Assembly: GCF_016802725.1 (NCBI RefSeq)
Contig: NC_052679.1
Location: forward strand, 20,959,548 to 21,023,547
DNA from: Solenopsis invicta
Taxonomy: Eukaryota > Arthropoda > Insecta > Hymenoptera > Formicidae
Direction of reading: 5' to 3'
Length of the DNA: 64,000 bases
The notes under the pieces were generated by a model that saw only the letters and a program-made list of their open reading frames with translations, was not told the DNA's origin and searched no databases. The position numbers and the translations under genes were made by a program. Shown here piece by piece: positions 13,193 to 25,464 of the stretch (within the stretch, counting starts at the first letter, position 1; every line of letters starts with the position of its first letter).

Positions 13193-16100
13193 ACAGCTCT
13201 AGGTGGTTTCCTACCTTACGAACCTTCGTACACATTCTTACTAATTGACGTCTTGCTCGTCTGCATTATGCACTCGTGATTACTCCCGAGCATTCTCTTA
13301 CTTAAATATGTCCGATCGAATGGAAATTATCGGTATTGCTCACAAAAGTTGTTTCGACGTGGAAACGGAGCGCTTACTGCCAATGGACTGTGTCTTTATT
13401 AGTCTTTCCAATTACGTAATACGGATAGATATTAATTTCTATTTTTGTAATACAAGAAAGTTTTATTTACTTTTTTTTAAATAATATATATAATTTTTTT
13501 TATACAAATAAGGATAAATGTCTTTTTATTTTTTATTGTACTAAAAAAATTGTCAACTTAATTAAAATTTTTAACCTAATTAAATTTTTTTTTTCGAGTA
13601 TTTATACATAGATATGTTTAACTTAAATATATTTAACTTAAATATTTCAACTAAAAAAACTTAATAAAATTGAAAAAATTTAGTCAAGTTTGACAACTTT
13701 TTTTCAGTATATTTATTGCTATTGTATGAGCAAAATTTTTAATCTTTAATTAATTATTTAACATTCTAATAAAAAATAAAATCATTATTTATTTATTTTT
13801 TATTATTAAATTCTTCTATTTTAATAAAAAATGTAAGAATTCTCTTTATAATACTAGAGAAAAAAAAGTTAATAAAACTATCCCTTGATACTATTTGTAA
13901 AGACATAATATTAAGAGAATAGCCAACGGTTCAGTCACATTAGTAGGTGATTAGTACACTATTGGATACGCCTATTCGGAAAGATTTTGTCGTGTAAGCA
14001 GACCCTGTTCTGTGCGTGATCTCTTTCTGATCACGTACAAAAAAAGCTGGGTACGGATTACATTAGTAAAAATGAGCCTTGTCGATAATGATTCCTGTTC
14101 CTTTACGTTGCACGAAATACAAAGAACTAAGCACGATGAAAAGAGCGATGTCATTTTCGTTCACGGATCTCTTCGTTGAATTTTCGTCACGTTATATCCG
14201 CTCTTTTATAGTGGCAAAGAAGAGGAGCGAGAACCGAAAACATGATTAAAGATTCTCCGATGCGGGAGAAAATGGATTTCTGATACGCGTAATGCCACCC
14301 TATTTGGAACTATTACGCGTGAGTCCCCAAGTAAGCCCCCTATATCCATTCAGCCCCTGCTGGAAATATATTTACTAGATCAGAAGGTACTTACTTGCGA
14401 CTTGGCACCCACGAATGCCGTACCGGGTGGCATGTAAACAAGGAAAAGGGAGAACCTCTTTGCTCATTTTCCCTCGTACTAATTTCACACACATTTCGCG
14501 TATATAATATATTTGTAATTAATATATAAATTGTGGTAAGAAGAGAGCTATACCTCCGTTATATAAATCACGTCCGTCGCGTGAATATTATTTTCGACCG
14601 TTGTCGACGATTTCCGCGGAGAAAAGAACATTGGCGTTACGGTACGGCGAGAAAAATCGCTAATTGGTACACGGAAAATATAAACAAAACTGCCGTGCGA
14701 ATGCCGATGATTTACTGCAAGGTTTGATTGAATTCATCGACTCTGTTTACCCGCTTGCTGCTCGTACAACTCTCGCCCTTCGCCGGCCTCCGATGTTTAG
14801 CCTTTTTTTTTTTATTTATATCGTTGATTTTTTCCTCACCCGCGCTCGTTCATCCGCTCCGACGTTGCAAAGTTGCTCGCTGTAAAACTGGGAACACAGC
14901 GAACGATACGAACGTTTTCTGCTACAAGCCACCACTCTCCCCTGTCATCCCCCCGTTGCAGCCTCCAATCCTCACTTCGCCGCCTACTGCTTCGTTTTAT
15001 TCTATTTGATCCGAGGGAATGGAAAGGTATGCGAGCTCCGGAGGGTAGACTAGGTATGATTTTGCAATCGAATCGCCTCTGTATATTTTCCTTCGCGTCA
15101 ATTCGTTAGCGAACGCGAACAGTCGAAAGACTTCAAACGAGCGGCTTTTAAATGATTTTAATATAAAACCATCACCGATATTGGTACGTACATTAAAATG
15201 AAACAAAAAAATATTTTCTTCCGCGTATAAATTACATTTTTAATGAGACTCGTATATACTGTTATGACATAAAATGTATCGCATTTAAGAGAGAAGTTTA
15301 AAAAATTATTGATCAAATTTGCTAGCTTATAATATTCATTTAAATTTAACAAATAAAATGTATGCGTTTTATATGACAAATAAATAAATTAAATTAAACA
15401 GAAGTATTTAAAAGTAGTTAAAAAAATATATATTTAAAATATATATACATCACACAATCATGTACTGATATAAATCAGAATTTATATATATGTGCACAAA
15501 TATTTTGCAATTGGAACGTAAGGCAGATAACTTGCATTAATATTTCGACGGTGTAAAGTGTATCTGTTGGGTGCCTGAGCGGCGATTCGGAATAGATTTT
15601 TCCGGAGGCGGCTGACACGAGCTCGCGAAGGCCGCCAACGGAAGAGAAAAATCTAATAGACTATCGGAATCGAATTTGATCCCCTGTAAGAAACTAGCCC
15701 TTCTCCTTGCACGCGTTCGCGTTACGACACCATCGATACTGCCGCCCCATCGAGCTCGGAATGAAATCCAGTTCGCATTTGAATCAGTCGGTAACGCAAT
15801 CCATTAGCCCCTAACAGCCAATACTTCGAGGACGCGCGGAAGGAAACGACCTCGTGTAAGGGCAAAAGAAAGAGGAATAAAGTGGCACGGCGATGGCGCG
15901 ACGGGAGCGTCGTAAATGATTAGTGTTGCCGATGAACGAATCCCGTAAAAAAAAAAGCGAAGATCTATAGCCCACCTATCTTTCCTTTGCCGATCCTCTG
16001 GCAAGCGCGCCTTCCTCCCTCTTCATAGAACTCTCCCGCGTAAGTAGGGTCATTTTGTTAGCGTCAAATTCTGAAAGCGGATCGCCCGATTTCTTTGCTG

Positions 16101-17398
16101 GAAGCGGCGAGCGCGAAACGCCGCGCTAGTCGGAATATTTCAATCACCTCGGACTTTTCATTCGACTATATAATTTCTTTTTATCGCCAAATTTTTCACA
16201 GTACTTCCTCTGTGTCTCTCCTTTCTCATTCTCCCTATTCTCTTTCAGTTTTATTTCTCCATGGCAAATATTTGGTTAGTAAATATGTAAAATGCCTTGA
16301 AATTTACAAGAGATTTAAATAGTTGGAATGTACATTACAAATGTACATTGTGCCGAATGACCAGAGTAAACGCGCGATGTAGATATTCCCAGCCCCTGGC
16401 GCATTTTATTAAATAACGGGTGACACACGATTTCAATATAGATACAAAGTGAAACGTTCTCGATTCGCGAGGGCGGTTACCGACTCGTTTCCGTTGTCGT
16501 CGGCATCGTTAAAGGGGCGTCTTCGCGCTATTCTCGCAATATCGTAGGTGCAAGTACGGTCGATGGTATTCCTATCTGTAAACGACTGGAGGCAGCGTTG
16601 TCGAGCGACGCCTCAGGCGCGACGAAGATATCGTGTTTAGAGCAAGATCCACGGCCGCGATAAGCCAAGGTACAATGCTTTGAATACCCATCCAGCATCG
16701 CGATAACATCTTAACGTTCGCTAAGAGTAAACGAAATTAAATTCGCTCGACTCTCCGCGAGCGCGCCAGAAACGCTCACGCGACATTAGACCGGAACTCT
16801 CTCGCGTGAATGTCTATCTACCTAAGTTCTACGACTGCGATGCGAAAACGCGTGTAACACGAGATCGATACGTTTCTTTCCCTTTCTCTTTCCGTATCGC
16901 CGAATTTCCCACCCTCCCACGTCGTCTCGCCCTTCGTCCTTCGCTTCACTCAGCCGACGTTCTCCTCTGAACCTCTTGCCCCTCCCCCCCCCTCCTCTGT
17001 GATGAATGCGTTTTGTTTTTATCTTTCACTTTCGAGCTTTGCGTATTTTTAAACAAGAATAATAGTAAAAATATCGTCTCGTAAAGTTTTATGGACCGTG
17101 TGTGACTAAAACTTTCCTCAATATTTTTCGAAGAAATCATTCGATATCTTGTGTCTTCTCTTACGTTTCAGCTATACCAGATACGCATTCGACACGAAAA
17201 TTAAACTAGATAAAGCTCGAGTAATTAAAATCTGTTTGCTGGATCAAGAAGTATCAATCGTGATCTTTCTGCAATTTTGGCAATCCCGAATGAGAGACAA
17301 AAGTAAAAGTGCAGAGGCATTATTCTAAGGTATGCGTTTGATTTTTCCATGAAGTTCCCAGTACCATGGACGCACTCTTTGGGGGAATGACAATGGCG

Positions 17399-17408
17399 TC
17401 CCATGGGA
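17399..17408. promoter_or_regulatory. COE/EBF-type palindrome upstream of kn exon
   Basis: TCCCATGGGA is an exact TCCCNNGGGA match and is fully palindromic. It lies 970 bp upstream of the first kn coding exon in this window. COE proteins bind this palindrome as dimers, and fly Collier is known to autoregulate. A role here is inference from consensus and position. Confidence 0.35.
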
Positions 17409-18078
17409 CAAAAAGCCTACGTAGAAAACTACCCTTCCTCCTTGCCAGCGTCGTCGTCGTCGGCGTCGTCCCGGCCCTCCTGATTGTTTCCTACGCGTTT
17501 CCTTCGCTCGATCCTCCTCGGTCTCAGGCATTCAGGCTACCTGATCTCTAAACTCTCTCCTCGTGCTTCAGTCAACCCATTCCATCTCTGTAGGCACAAA
17601 CCTACCTATAGGTGAGATGCGTCTCAAAAAGAATTCCTGAAATTCAATATTCTTGGCATTTTGCATAATTCATGAAAATTGAGCCGGCGGCTTTTTGGCA
17701 GTATCCCCGTGAATATATATCTTGGTGTTCCAAAATCCTACTTTACATGACTCCTGCGTAATAAGTACTTTATAAGTATTTAATGTATTATTAACAATTT
17801 ATGCTTATTAATGTTGTTTCCTTTTTATAATTAATAGAGAAAAATGTATCAAGCATAAATTTTTCTCAGTAATTATATATACTATACTTCAATATGACAC
17901 TTATTCAATTATTATTTTTTTTGTCTTTAACATTTAATATTTTTTCAAGAAATATACAATCTTTTTGTTATATACGCTCTAAATGTTTAAAAAAATAATT
18001 ACAAAGTGGGAAATAGAAAAGAAAGTTTATTCTTATATCTTTTCATTGTAAAAATGAATTATACGGTAAATGTATTGC

Positions 18079-18106
18079 GAGAGAGAGAGAAAGAGAAAAA
18101 GAGAGA
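18079..18106. repeat. GA-rich microsatellite
   Basis: An imperfect (GA)n tract with AAA interruptions, directly upstream of the first kn exon seen here. A low-complexity intronic repeat. Confidence 0.7.
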
Positions 18107-18378
18107 ACTTTGACATTGTAGTAGGACAATAACCGAGGACCGCATATTTTGTGCAGTACACAATGCTGCACGGGCCTAAAGGTCGAGACGCACGTAGTCG
18201 GGAGTTTAATCTAGAGAAATGCTGAATAATAGAGGAGAGTAGAACGGGGCTCGCGATTGGCTTATGCAATATTCAGCCTTGCTTTCCGGCCAAGTTCGCG
18301 TTCTAATTAAGTTCCCGGCGTTGAAGAGCGTTAAGCACCTTGTCAACCGTTTAACTCTGGTCCCCTCTGTACTTGCAG

Positions 18379-18460
18379 ATTCTTCCTCAAGTTCTTTCTC
18401 AAGTGTAACCAAAACTGCCTCAAGAACGCCGGCAATCCACGAGACATGAGACGCTTCCAG
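18379..18460 (+). CDS. kn: kn (collier/EBF) internal exon: end of DNA-binding domain
   Basis: The exon is 82 bp. It is preceded by a pyrimidine-rich acceptor ending in ttgcag and followed by the donor gtaagt. The first base completes a split codon, most likely Arg as in the family (VIIDR). The remaining 27 codons read FFLKFFLKCNQN, then CLKNAGNPRDMRRFQ, and match the near-invariant segment of COE/EBF proteins at the C-terminal part of the DNA-binding domain. The exon ends in phase 0, as the next exon requires. Collier/Knot is a nuclear COE-family transcription factor that binds DNA as a dimer. In flies it patterns the head and wing and specifies certain neurons and muscles. The preceding zinc-knuckle exon is not in the window, so the gene is partial at its 5' side. 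Confidence 0.96.
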
Positions 18461-20304
18461 GTAAGTTGTCCATGCTCGCTATCTACGTTAAATATAAATT
18501 TGCACGATTCATGTTTAATAGAATCACTTTTTGTCCTTATACATTAAGAATTTTCATTAATTTTTTAGAATTTAAAATATTTATTTAAAAAACCTAATAT
18601 ACCTACTTTACTTAGAATTAATAGATTTGTTTATAAATAAGAAAATCTCACATTTATAACGTAATTTATCTGATGATTCACATAGCGCGATTTACGGGTC
18701 TGCTTGAGATACAGTTAATCGCTTCCGGCTTTCCACCCACCCGATTCAAAGACGTTCCAGGTCGTGTCGCAATGCTGAAATGCACACTACGCGAGACACT
18801 TCCGTCATTCAAGTCACGATTCGCGAAATTATAGGGGCGGACAGACGGAGACGAGAACGCCGAAATTCCGCCGCAACATCGCGTGACGCCTACCGTCGCA
18901 GAGAGCATTGTTCTTCCCGCAAAATTTTCGCGTATTTGCAAAACTCTACTATTATTATTCTACGTCTGATTAAAATTCAATAAATTCATGTAAATGAATA
19001 AAGATGATGATTCTGAGTGTAGATAACGCATTCTTGACTTGATCAGCCGAAAAGCTATCAAGCAACTTTAATCTAAAAATCGCCACAATAAACTCTTAGC
19101 GCAGTATGATCCCTGAGACATTCCCGTATTCGTTTACCTCTTACCCTTTGCAACAACCATTCTCGCTTACAGAAAACCATATATCACCTGTCTTTTTCCC
19201 CATGCTAAAACAAGAAACAGAATTAGAAAATAAATTATCAAAAACCCTAACGGTAAAAGACCCCAACGGTTCGTCCTTTGTGTGATTCATCTATTTTCGC
19301 ATTATTCGGCCCTTTAAGTTTTCCTCTTTTTGTGCGTCGGTAAAACGACAAACTGAAATTAGAATACTCATCGCGTACTCTCGAATTTGTTTCTGAATTG
19401 CTTACTGCCGAAAGTTGCAAATTAAAATTTTAGTGCAGTCTTCAACAAAAATCTCTCCCGCCGTGGGGCAGCAGAGTGTAGGTTATCGTCGCTTTACTTT
19501 AAGTTGGCTGTGGTGTTAGTCGCCGAGTAATATCACCAGCACGCGAGAAAGTTGCAAAGTTGCGAAGGACAAAACTTTCGGGCATTTTCCAGCCGCTCGC
19601 TCGATTTTATAAACGTTCTTCCTGCTTCACCGCGAAAATCTTTTCAACGCGCCCCAAAACATGTGTGGAGCAAACGGCGTAAATAATTAAGCAAACAATT
19701 TTGTTCGTAAAAATCTCGCAAATCATTTATGCTATATTTTATGTTAATTATAAAGAGGGACGTCTAATCGTATGTCTTAATATGACAATATTAAGACAAT
19801 AATCCTATACTTGCGCGATTATATCAGCGTCATACGTCGTACGTGCGAGCTATGAATTGCATGCCGTAGTATCCGGTGTAGCAAATCAAGTTGTGCATGC
19901 TCGTTCACTCGGAAGATATAATGAACTTGGCTCGGTATATGACGTGCATGAGAGAAATACAATATTATTCACGGGTAGCATGTATTGTGCGGCGCATTTT
20001 TCTACGTTCTATTAAAAGGGTATTCTAGTTTGAAAGGTAATCAAATTTAAAGAATCGATTTACAAATTTTTTGCTCTGAATTGAAAACATTTAGAGTATT
20101 GTCATTTTAGATACGTATTACTTTTTTATTTTTATAAAAATTTTTAGTTTTTATTATTAATATAAAATAAAAATGTTACTTAAAAATAAATTAATAAATG
20201 TGTAATTTAAAAAATCCTATTTATCCTGTCACAGGAGTTGAGTCTTTCGTGCTGATCTTAAACTAATGGTCCAAGATTTATTTTAATCTATACAAACGTA
20301 GTTA

Positions 20305-20439
20305 TTGTTGGAACTAAAATAAATCATTTATCGCAATGTTAAACAAATTTGCGATCGATTAAAATTAAAGAACAAAATTTTTTAAACTTTTGCAAGCTGT
20401 GAAAAACTTTTCGAGATAAAAAAATCCTAGTTCCAACAA
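20305..20439. repeat. Inverted repeat, 12-bp arms
   Basis: The arms at 20305-20316 and 20428-20439 are exact reverse complements, separated by 111 bp of AT-rich DNA. This is possibly the remnant of a small DNA transposon in the kn intron. No target-site duplication was identified. Confidence 0.35.
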
Positions 20440-20937
20440 TGTGTATTACAAATATTTTGTTTCGAGATAAAAGTTGATTAGTTCAATAGTGTTTGAGAAA
20501 AGCTTGATAAAATTGAAAAATATTAGCCTCATGTTAACAGCTTTTTAAGATACTCAAGTTCAATCCATATTTTAACTTATATGTACATTCGCCGGCAGAA
20601 AAATTGCGATACTTTTTTTCGATGAGTTTCATCAGAACTCAGCTTTGCTCGTAAAGCGGATAAACATAAATGGTTAGATTCATAAGAACCAATTGCTCGC
20701 TGTACAAACTACATTCCGAAATCTATCAAATAAAAGTATTTTGCAATTTTTTTATTGGCAAGTGTATGTCGCAATTAATGTAGCATACACTAATTAACAA
20801 CTCACGCAAAAACAACGGCGTTGGCTGGGACATACAGGCAATTTTCAAATTTAATTATTATTCTCCTTACCTCATATTATTTAAAAAATTTTTAGAATTT
20901 TATACAAATTATTCATTTAAAAAATTTATGCCACGAT

Positions 20938-20966
20938 TTGAAGATGATCCCATAAAAGATCAAAAC
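20938..20966 (+). other. Decayed hammerhead-ribozyme-like motif
   Basis: The sequence TTGAAGA, then a 5-bp stem tgatc/gatca, then AAAC resembles a hammerhead core (CUGANGA, helix II, GAAA). Two core positions differ: U for the first C, and A for G12. Such motifs are known in Penelope-like retroelements and are widespread as relics in arthropods. With these changes it would not be expected to cleave. The assignment is from pattern memory only. Confidence 0.25.
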
Positions 20967-21269
20967 GTTTGAGAGAACATCTTAATTTATATTTATATGT
21001 ATATTTATATTTAACTGTGAATAATAGATAAACAACGACGCACTGGCCCTTCTGTATTCGATTTTATAATTTTATGAGCCTAAATATCATTTTCAATTTT
21101 ATTTCTAAAAATTTGAAATTTTATTAATATAAATGTGCGTGAAAGATAATTTTATTATTAAAATTTGTTACGTTTTCTATTGCATTTCTTTAACATTAAT
21201 TATCTTATTTTCTACATCCACCATCTTATATCGTCTTTCATATCGGCAAATTTCCATTTTGCCTAACAG

Positions 21270-21402
21270 GTGGTCATATCTACGCAAGTGGGAGTGGAAG
21301 GACCATTACTAGCGGTCTCGGACAATATGTTCGTCCACAACAACAGCAAGCATGGACGCAGGGCGAAACGTTTGGACCCCAGTGATCCTGGCGAGTACAA
21401 TA
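21270..21402 (+). CDS. kn: kn internal exon: DNA-binding domain C-terminus
   Basis: A 133-bp exon between the acceptor aacag and the donor gtaagt, open in phase 0 and ending with one base of a split codon. It encodes 44 residues: VVISTQVGVEGPLLAVSD, NMFVHNNSKHGRR, AKRLDPSDPGEYN. This continues the COE domain exactly where the previous exon stops (family order RRFQ then VVxST). The NMFVHNNSKHGRR block is one of the most conserved in EBF proteins and lies at the end of the DNA-binding domain before the IPT domain. The tail after RLDP is variable across the family and is short here. Confidence 0.96.
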
Positions 21403-24400
21403 GTAAGTATAATCCATAAATACAATCAATTAATCAGTATCGTTAAAAAGATAATTTATGCGGAACAGAGAGCAACGATATCGTCTGCATATTTAATGCG
21501 CGAAACTGCGCGAGCATTTACACGATAATTCGATTTGCTCGTAAACACCGATTGGCCCGCCGTGCAGTTTTTCGTTATTTAATTTTGCAGTCAGCTACTG
21601 TATTCCCCGACAGTAATTGCAGTCAGCCTTCGCCGTGCTAACAAAGCACTCGCAGAAAATATGATAATTAATTAACGGACGATAATTAAAAAGCCCGGTG
21701 CGCACATTAAACGCCCTCATTTATTCAAAGCATCGATTTTTCACGGATGATATGATTCACGCGCGTAAGCTTTCAACGCTTGTCGATCAAAATCGCCTTC
21801 CGGGGCGATTCACGTTCGAGGCATTGCCATTCGAATGCTCGCGGCGCGTTGTTTCTCTCGTGCGGTGCTTCCCCGGCAAGGAATGGGGGGTGGGTCAGTT
21901 TCCTTCGAGATCGGCATAACGACGCTCGGCAGCCGTGGCGGGGTGGAATCGTAAGAGAGAGTTGCAGGAGGGCGCACCGGTAGAATGGGATATATGGAGT
22001 CATAGGGCAATTCAGCAAAGTTTGGCGTCGGCCGCGCATACAAACGGCTGATATCGCGCGGCCACCCCCTCGGCTGCTCGCTCCTCTCGCGCAGGCTTCT
22101 TCCTCCGTCTTTTCTTCCTACCTATGCCAAGACAAGATGTAAATCAATGGGATGCGGGAAAACGAAGGATCCACGCTCCGTTCCGCGCTCCTTGTTCCTC
22201 GCTCTTATTTCCCTCCATTTTGCTCACTCGAATTTCGCCCGAGTGCCTGTCCCCTTTCGTCTCGCCGCGGGTTCCAAGGTTCTCGTTTCCACCCGCCGTT
22301 TCCGCCGCCTTCGCTGCCTTCGCCGCCTCCGCCGCCGCCGCCACCACCGCCGCTGCCACCGCCACCGCCGCGTCAGTTTCTTCTTTTTACCTGGTTGGCT
22401 GCCGCGGAGCGCAAAGACACGGAAAGAAAGAGAGTGGAATTGGCCCGCTTCTCTCATCTCGATCTCTGCTTCGCTCATTCAGTTTCCTCCTCTGTCGTTC
22501 TCGCGCTCTCCTCCTTCTCCCCGTGGTTGCCGCGGTGCGTTGGTTTGTGAATGCTAAGTTTAAGCTATCTCGCGCCGCCCTCCTGGAGCCTCTGCGACGC
22601 CAATGAAGGTACCAACACATCCACTCTTTCCAAATCCCCCCGCGAGCTATCCCCCGAAACGCCGAAACGAGCATACCAATGAGACAGGAAACGCGAGAGA
22701 AAGGGGAAGAGCGTAGAACGCCGGTATCTCGTGGATTTTGCTGTCATTGTGAACGAATTCTCTCGGTTGCTGTACAAATCAAATCTTGATTGTCCATGAA
22801 ATTTGAAACGCTTGCTTACGATCTATCTTCCCCGATACGCTGTTTTATAACGCGTTTCTTGTTTTTTGACAAAACATCGTTACTATTTTCATTTTACGCG
22901 TTACGTTTTGTCTCCTTTTTTTAATTTAATTTATGACACAAGAAAGAAAGAGAGAGAGAGGAAGGACTATAAATTTTATAAAAATTTCAAACTCGTTTCT
23001 CATTATTCGTTTTATAAAAACAGTGTCCTACACTCGTAACATTATTTTTATTTACATTAAGAAGCAATGTGTCAAAAATTTGATCATCGAAATTTAATAA
23101 AACATAGAGAAAAGTATTCGTTGTACCGGCTGAATTTAAGAGACATGATTGAGCAACATTGTTATAATGATACTTGCTTTGCGCTGGGATAAAACCCGGT
23201 TTTTCTGGTAAATTTCTCGAGTCTCTATCGCGGCGAATGAAGTTATCGCGCGATCTCGTAGTGATCAAAGAGAATCGGGCCGAACGTGTCGGAGTACAAC
23301 GGCTCTTCGACTTCGACGATAGTTCGGAGGCAAAAGAGGGGACTCGGGAGGGTTGGGAGTAGCACCCCTTACCATTCAGTGGCGCGGAGGATTTTATTTA
23401 TTCCGGGTTGGTACGCTTGTTCCTTGGCCTCCTCTACTGAATCCCTCTTTTCAACCCTCCACCTCCTCTTCTCCTCTCCACCACCCTCGCGGCGGCCCGC
23501 ATCGCGCCGCTCGACAATTCTCTACCAGGATGGTTGCCAACACGGCCGGCTCTCTTTAACGACTTTCTCGTACATTGAACGCAATAAATACCAATGTCCC
23601 ATTGAGGAATCCCCATTTGCGTAGGACCACACTTGCAACTTTTGAATACTGTGATCGTCGACTTGTTGACTTCATTTTTTATCCGATAAACAAAATTGTA
23701 CATTATACAATCTTTTCGATTGTGTTATGCAGTATACAGCAATTTTGCTATGAATTTTTATTTCAAAATTCATATTCAAAATATTTCATTAATTTCACAC
23801 ATTATTAATGCTATAATTATCCCATGTAGACAATTATAAAAATGGATAATTACGAAAAAATATCTTCTTTCGGCAGTACTTAATTGTGTAAAATATTCTT
23901 TAAATACGTCTAGATATTATAAATAACATTGCGATGTTTCAAGCCACCGAGATTTATCGATGTGACGGCACATAAGCACTCGAAGTGGAAAGTGTTTGAG
24001 CATCACTGAGAGCAATATACCATGATGTCAGCCACTCTGCCGTGGCTCCGCTTCGCCCAGGGTCGGTGCCGGGGGTGGCTTGGCTTCGCCGGGGTACAAA
24101 ATGATATCATTGGGTTATAAATTCCAAGCAGAGACACTGGCGGCCCGATCGCCCCCTCCTCTTCCTTCTTGTTACAACCCTTCTCCGAGCTCTCCGACCC
24201 TCTTCCTCGTACTCTCTCTTTCTCTCGCCACCTCATTCTCTTTCTGCCGTTCTCCTTCGTAGTTTCTCTTTCATTTTCCGCCTCTTTCCCACTTTCACGC
24301 GTCCCGCGACCTCGAAAACTTGCCTGCCACGCCGGAAAATATATCTGCCACTCGGCCTCAACCGAATAAACAGAATATTCAGATAATTTTCCATATCCTA

Positions 24401-24674
24401 TTTCTTCCCTCTCGTCAGTCGCGAGTTATTTTCAAGATACCGCTTAGTTTTGTCTATCTCTCACCAACTTTTTATTTTATTACTTTTCAAATTTTCTTCT
24501 TATAATATTATCTCTCCTATTATATTATGGGAAAATTGATTGTTAATACTTTAGATCTCAATGTGATTATCTCTTAGACAGGAAATTTCAACACCACGCA
24601 AATATGAATTTTACTAAATTCAAAGCAATGAAAGCATGCAGAAAATATAGTGGTATTTTTTGTTATGAACCTAG
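21403..24674 (+). other. kn: kn intron with CpG-rich block
   Basis: A 3.3-kb intron. It holds a GC/CpG-rich island at about 21780-22740 that includes a CCG/CCA triplet tract (22302-22375). Multiple overlapping open frames on both strands there (for example 22124-22606) are best explained by stop-poor composition and the triplet repeat. A second pyrimidine-rich block lies at about 23400-23540 and 24140-24300. No extra COE exon was recognised. Confidence 0.75.
22302..22375. repeat. CCG/CCA triplet-rich tract
   Basis: Imperfect (CCG)n with CCA, CTG and TTC variants. It gives poly-Ala, poly-Pro or poly-Arg in different frames, so the open frames across it are not evidence of coding. It is intronic relative to kn. 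Confidence 0.8.
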
Positions 24675-24829
24675 GTTTATATCCGCCAATACCTCTCCAA
24701 ACGCCGTGCATAAAAGCGATATCGCCTAACGAAGGTTGGACGTCGGGTGGATCCACCGTCATAATCATCGGTGAAAATTTCTTCGATGGATTGCAAGTAG
24801 TTTTCGGATCGATGCTAGTTTGGAGCGAG
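24675..24829 (+). CDS. kn: kn internal exon: first part of IPT/TIG domain
   Basis: A 155-bp exon, acceptor acctag and donor gtcagt. Two bases complete the codon begun in the previous exon (A+GT, Ser), then 51 codons read SLYPPIPLQTPCIKAISP, NEGWTSGGSTVIIIGENF, FDGLQVVFGSMLVWSE. This is the opening of the IPT/TIG (immunoglobulin-like, plexin, transcription factor) domain of COE proteins, which supports dimerisation. The LYPPxP lead-in is the arthropod-type junction. Small substitutions relative to the usual family sequence (SPNEGW, GENFF) are conservative. The next exon follows after an 86-bp intron. Confidence 0.97.
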
Positions 24830-24915
24830 GTCAGTAATTAGTAATAATACTCAAAATCTCTAACGCTAATTTTGCCACGGTAAATACAAAAATGCATTTG
24901 TCTCTTTTATTACAG

Positions 24916-25042
24916 TTCATCACCCCACACGCCATCAAGGTGCAGGCACCGGCGCGGCAGATACCCGGAGTCGTTGACGTCACGTTACATTACAAAAGCA
25001 AGCAATTCTGTAAAGGAGCGCCCGGTAGATTTGTCTATGTTT
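24916..25042 (+). CDS. kn: kn internal exon: IPT/TIG domain, second part
   Basis: A 127-bp exon, acceptor ttacag and donor gtaagt, phase 0 in and phase 1 out. It encodes FITPHAIKVQAPARQIPG, VVDVTLHYKSKQFCKG, APGRFVYV. This matches the conserved ITPHAIRVQTPPRHIPGV and YKSKQFCKG segments that close the IPT domain. The Phe at the first position, where Leu is usual, is a mild change. The 3' split base T joins CG of the next exon to form Ser before VNEPTIDYG. Confidence 0.97.
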
Positions 25043-25161
25043 GTAAGTACAAAGAACAACCGATTCGCAAAAGATCTAAGCGAGTAATAATTATCGCGAA
25101 AAGATTACGACGTCGCCTGATCACGCAGTAAGAGCAAACGAACCTTTACTGAATTTTCCAG

Positions 25162-25464
25162 CGGTAAACGAACCCACGATCGACTACGGCTTCCAAAGGT
25201 TACAGAAACTCGTTCCGCGGCACCCCGGTGACCCCGAAAAGCTACCAAAGGAGATAGTACTAAAGAGGGCGGCGGATCTAGCGGAAGCCATTTATAGTAT
25301 GCCCAAGAGTGGAAACATGGGGATCACGGGGGCGCCCAGAAGTCCGGGTTCAGTGCACGCACCCGCACCTCCTACATCAAGTTCGGCAACGGCCTTTAAT
25401 TCGTATACGGGGCAACTTGCGGTGACGGTGCAGGAGAATGGCAGCGCGGCAAAATGGACGGATG
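25162..25464 (+). CDS. kn: kn internal exon: helix-loop-helix and start of transactivation region
   Basis: A 303-bp exon, acceptor ttccag and donor gtatgt, with 2 leading and 1 trailing split bases. After Ser it reads VNEPTIDYGFQRLQKLVP (helix 1 with its lead-in) and PKEIVLKRAADLAEAIYSMP (helix 2), the atypical COE HLH used for dimerisation. Only one copy of helix 2 is present, as in invertebrates. Vertebrate EBFs carry a duplicated second helix. The rest is Ser/Pro/Ala/Gly-rich and includes FNSYTGQLAVTVQ, similar to the FNSYxGQLAV block of insect Collier proteins. This begins the C-terminal activation region. Confidence 0.97.

Larger units (their letters stand above)
8211..18378. other. Noncoding, probable kn upstream intron (part 3)
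   Basis: Long AT-rich segments (for example 8380-8870, 9300-10080, 13440-13900, 15200-15500) alternate with more mixed sequence (11660-12250, 15540-17000). I looked for the kn exons that should precede 18379: the zinc-knuckle exon with HEIMCSRCCDKKSC-like residues and the exon with FEKQPPSNLRKSNFFHF-like residues. Neither was found. Short open frames here resemble no known family. An exact COE-type site (17399) and a short hairpin (13144-13192) are listed separately. Confidence 0.55.
18461..21269 (+). other. kn: kn intron with repeat relics
   Basis: A 2.8-kb intron bounded by gtaagt and aacag. It is AT-rich with no additional exon recognised. It contains a 12-bp perfect inverted pair (ttgttggaacta 20305-20316 with tagttccaacaa 20428-20439) and a decayed hammerhead-like motif at 20938-20966, both consistent with old transposon fragments. 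A phase-0 donor joins a phase-0 acceptor. Confidence 0.85.

Noticed and set aside
22124..22606. Open frames of 130-160 codons inside a kn intron
   Set aside because: Three + frames and minus frames are open together across a CCG repeat, and the flanking kn exons splice across the region in correct phase.
24892..25131. Open frame that reads past the 25042 donor (ending KRSKRVIIIAKRLRR...)
   Set aside because: The upstream part is the true kn IPT exon. The continuation is intron, as shown by the gtaagt donor and the correctly phased next exon at 25162.
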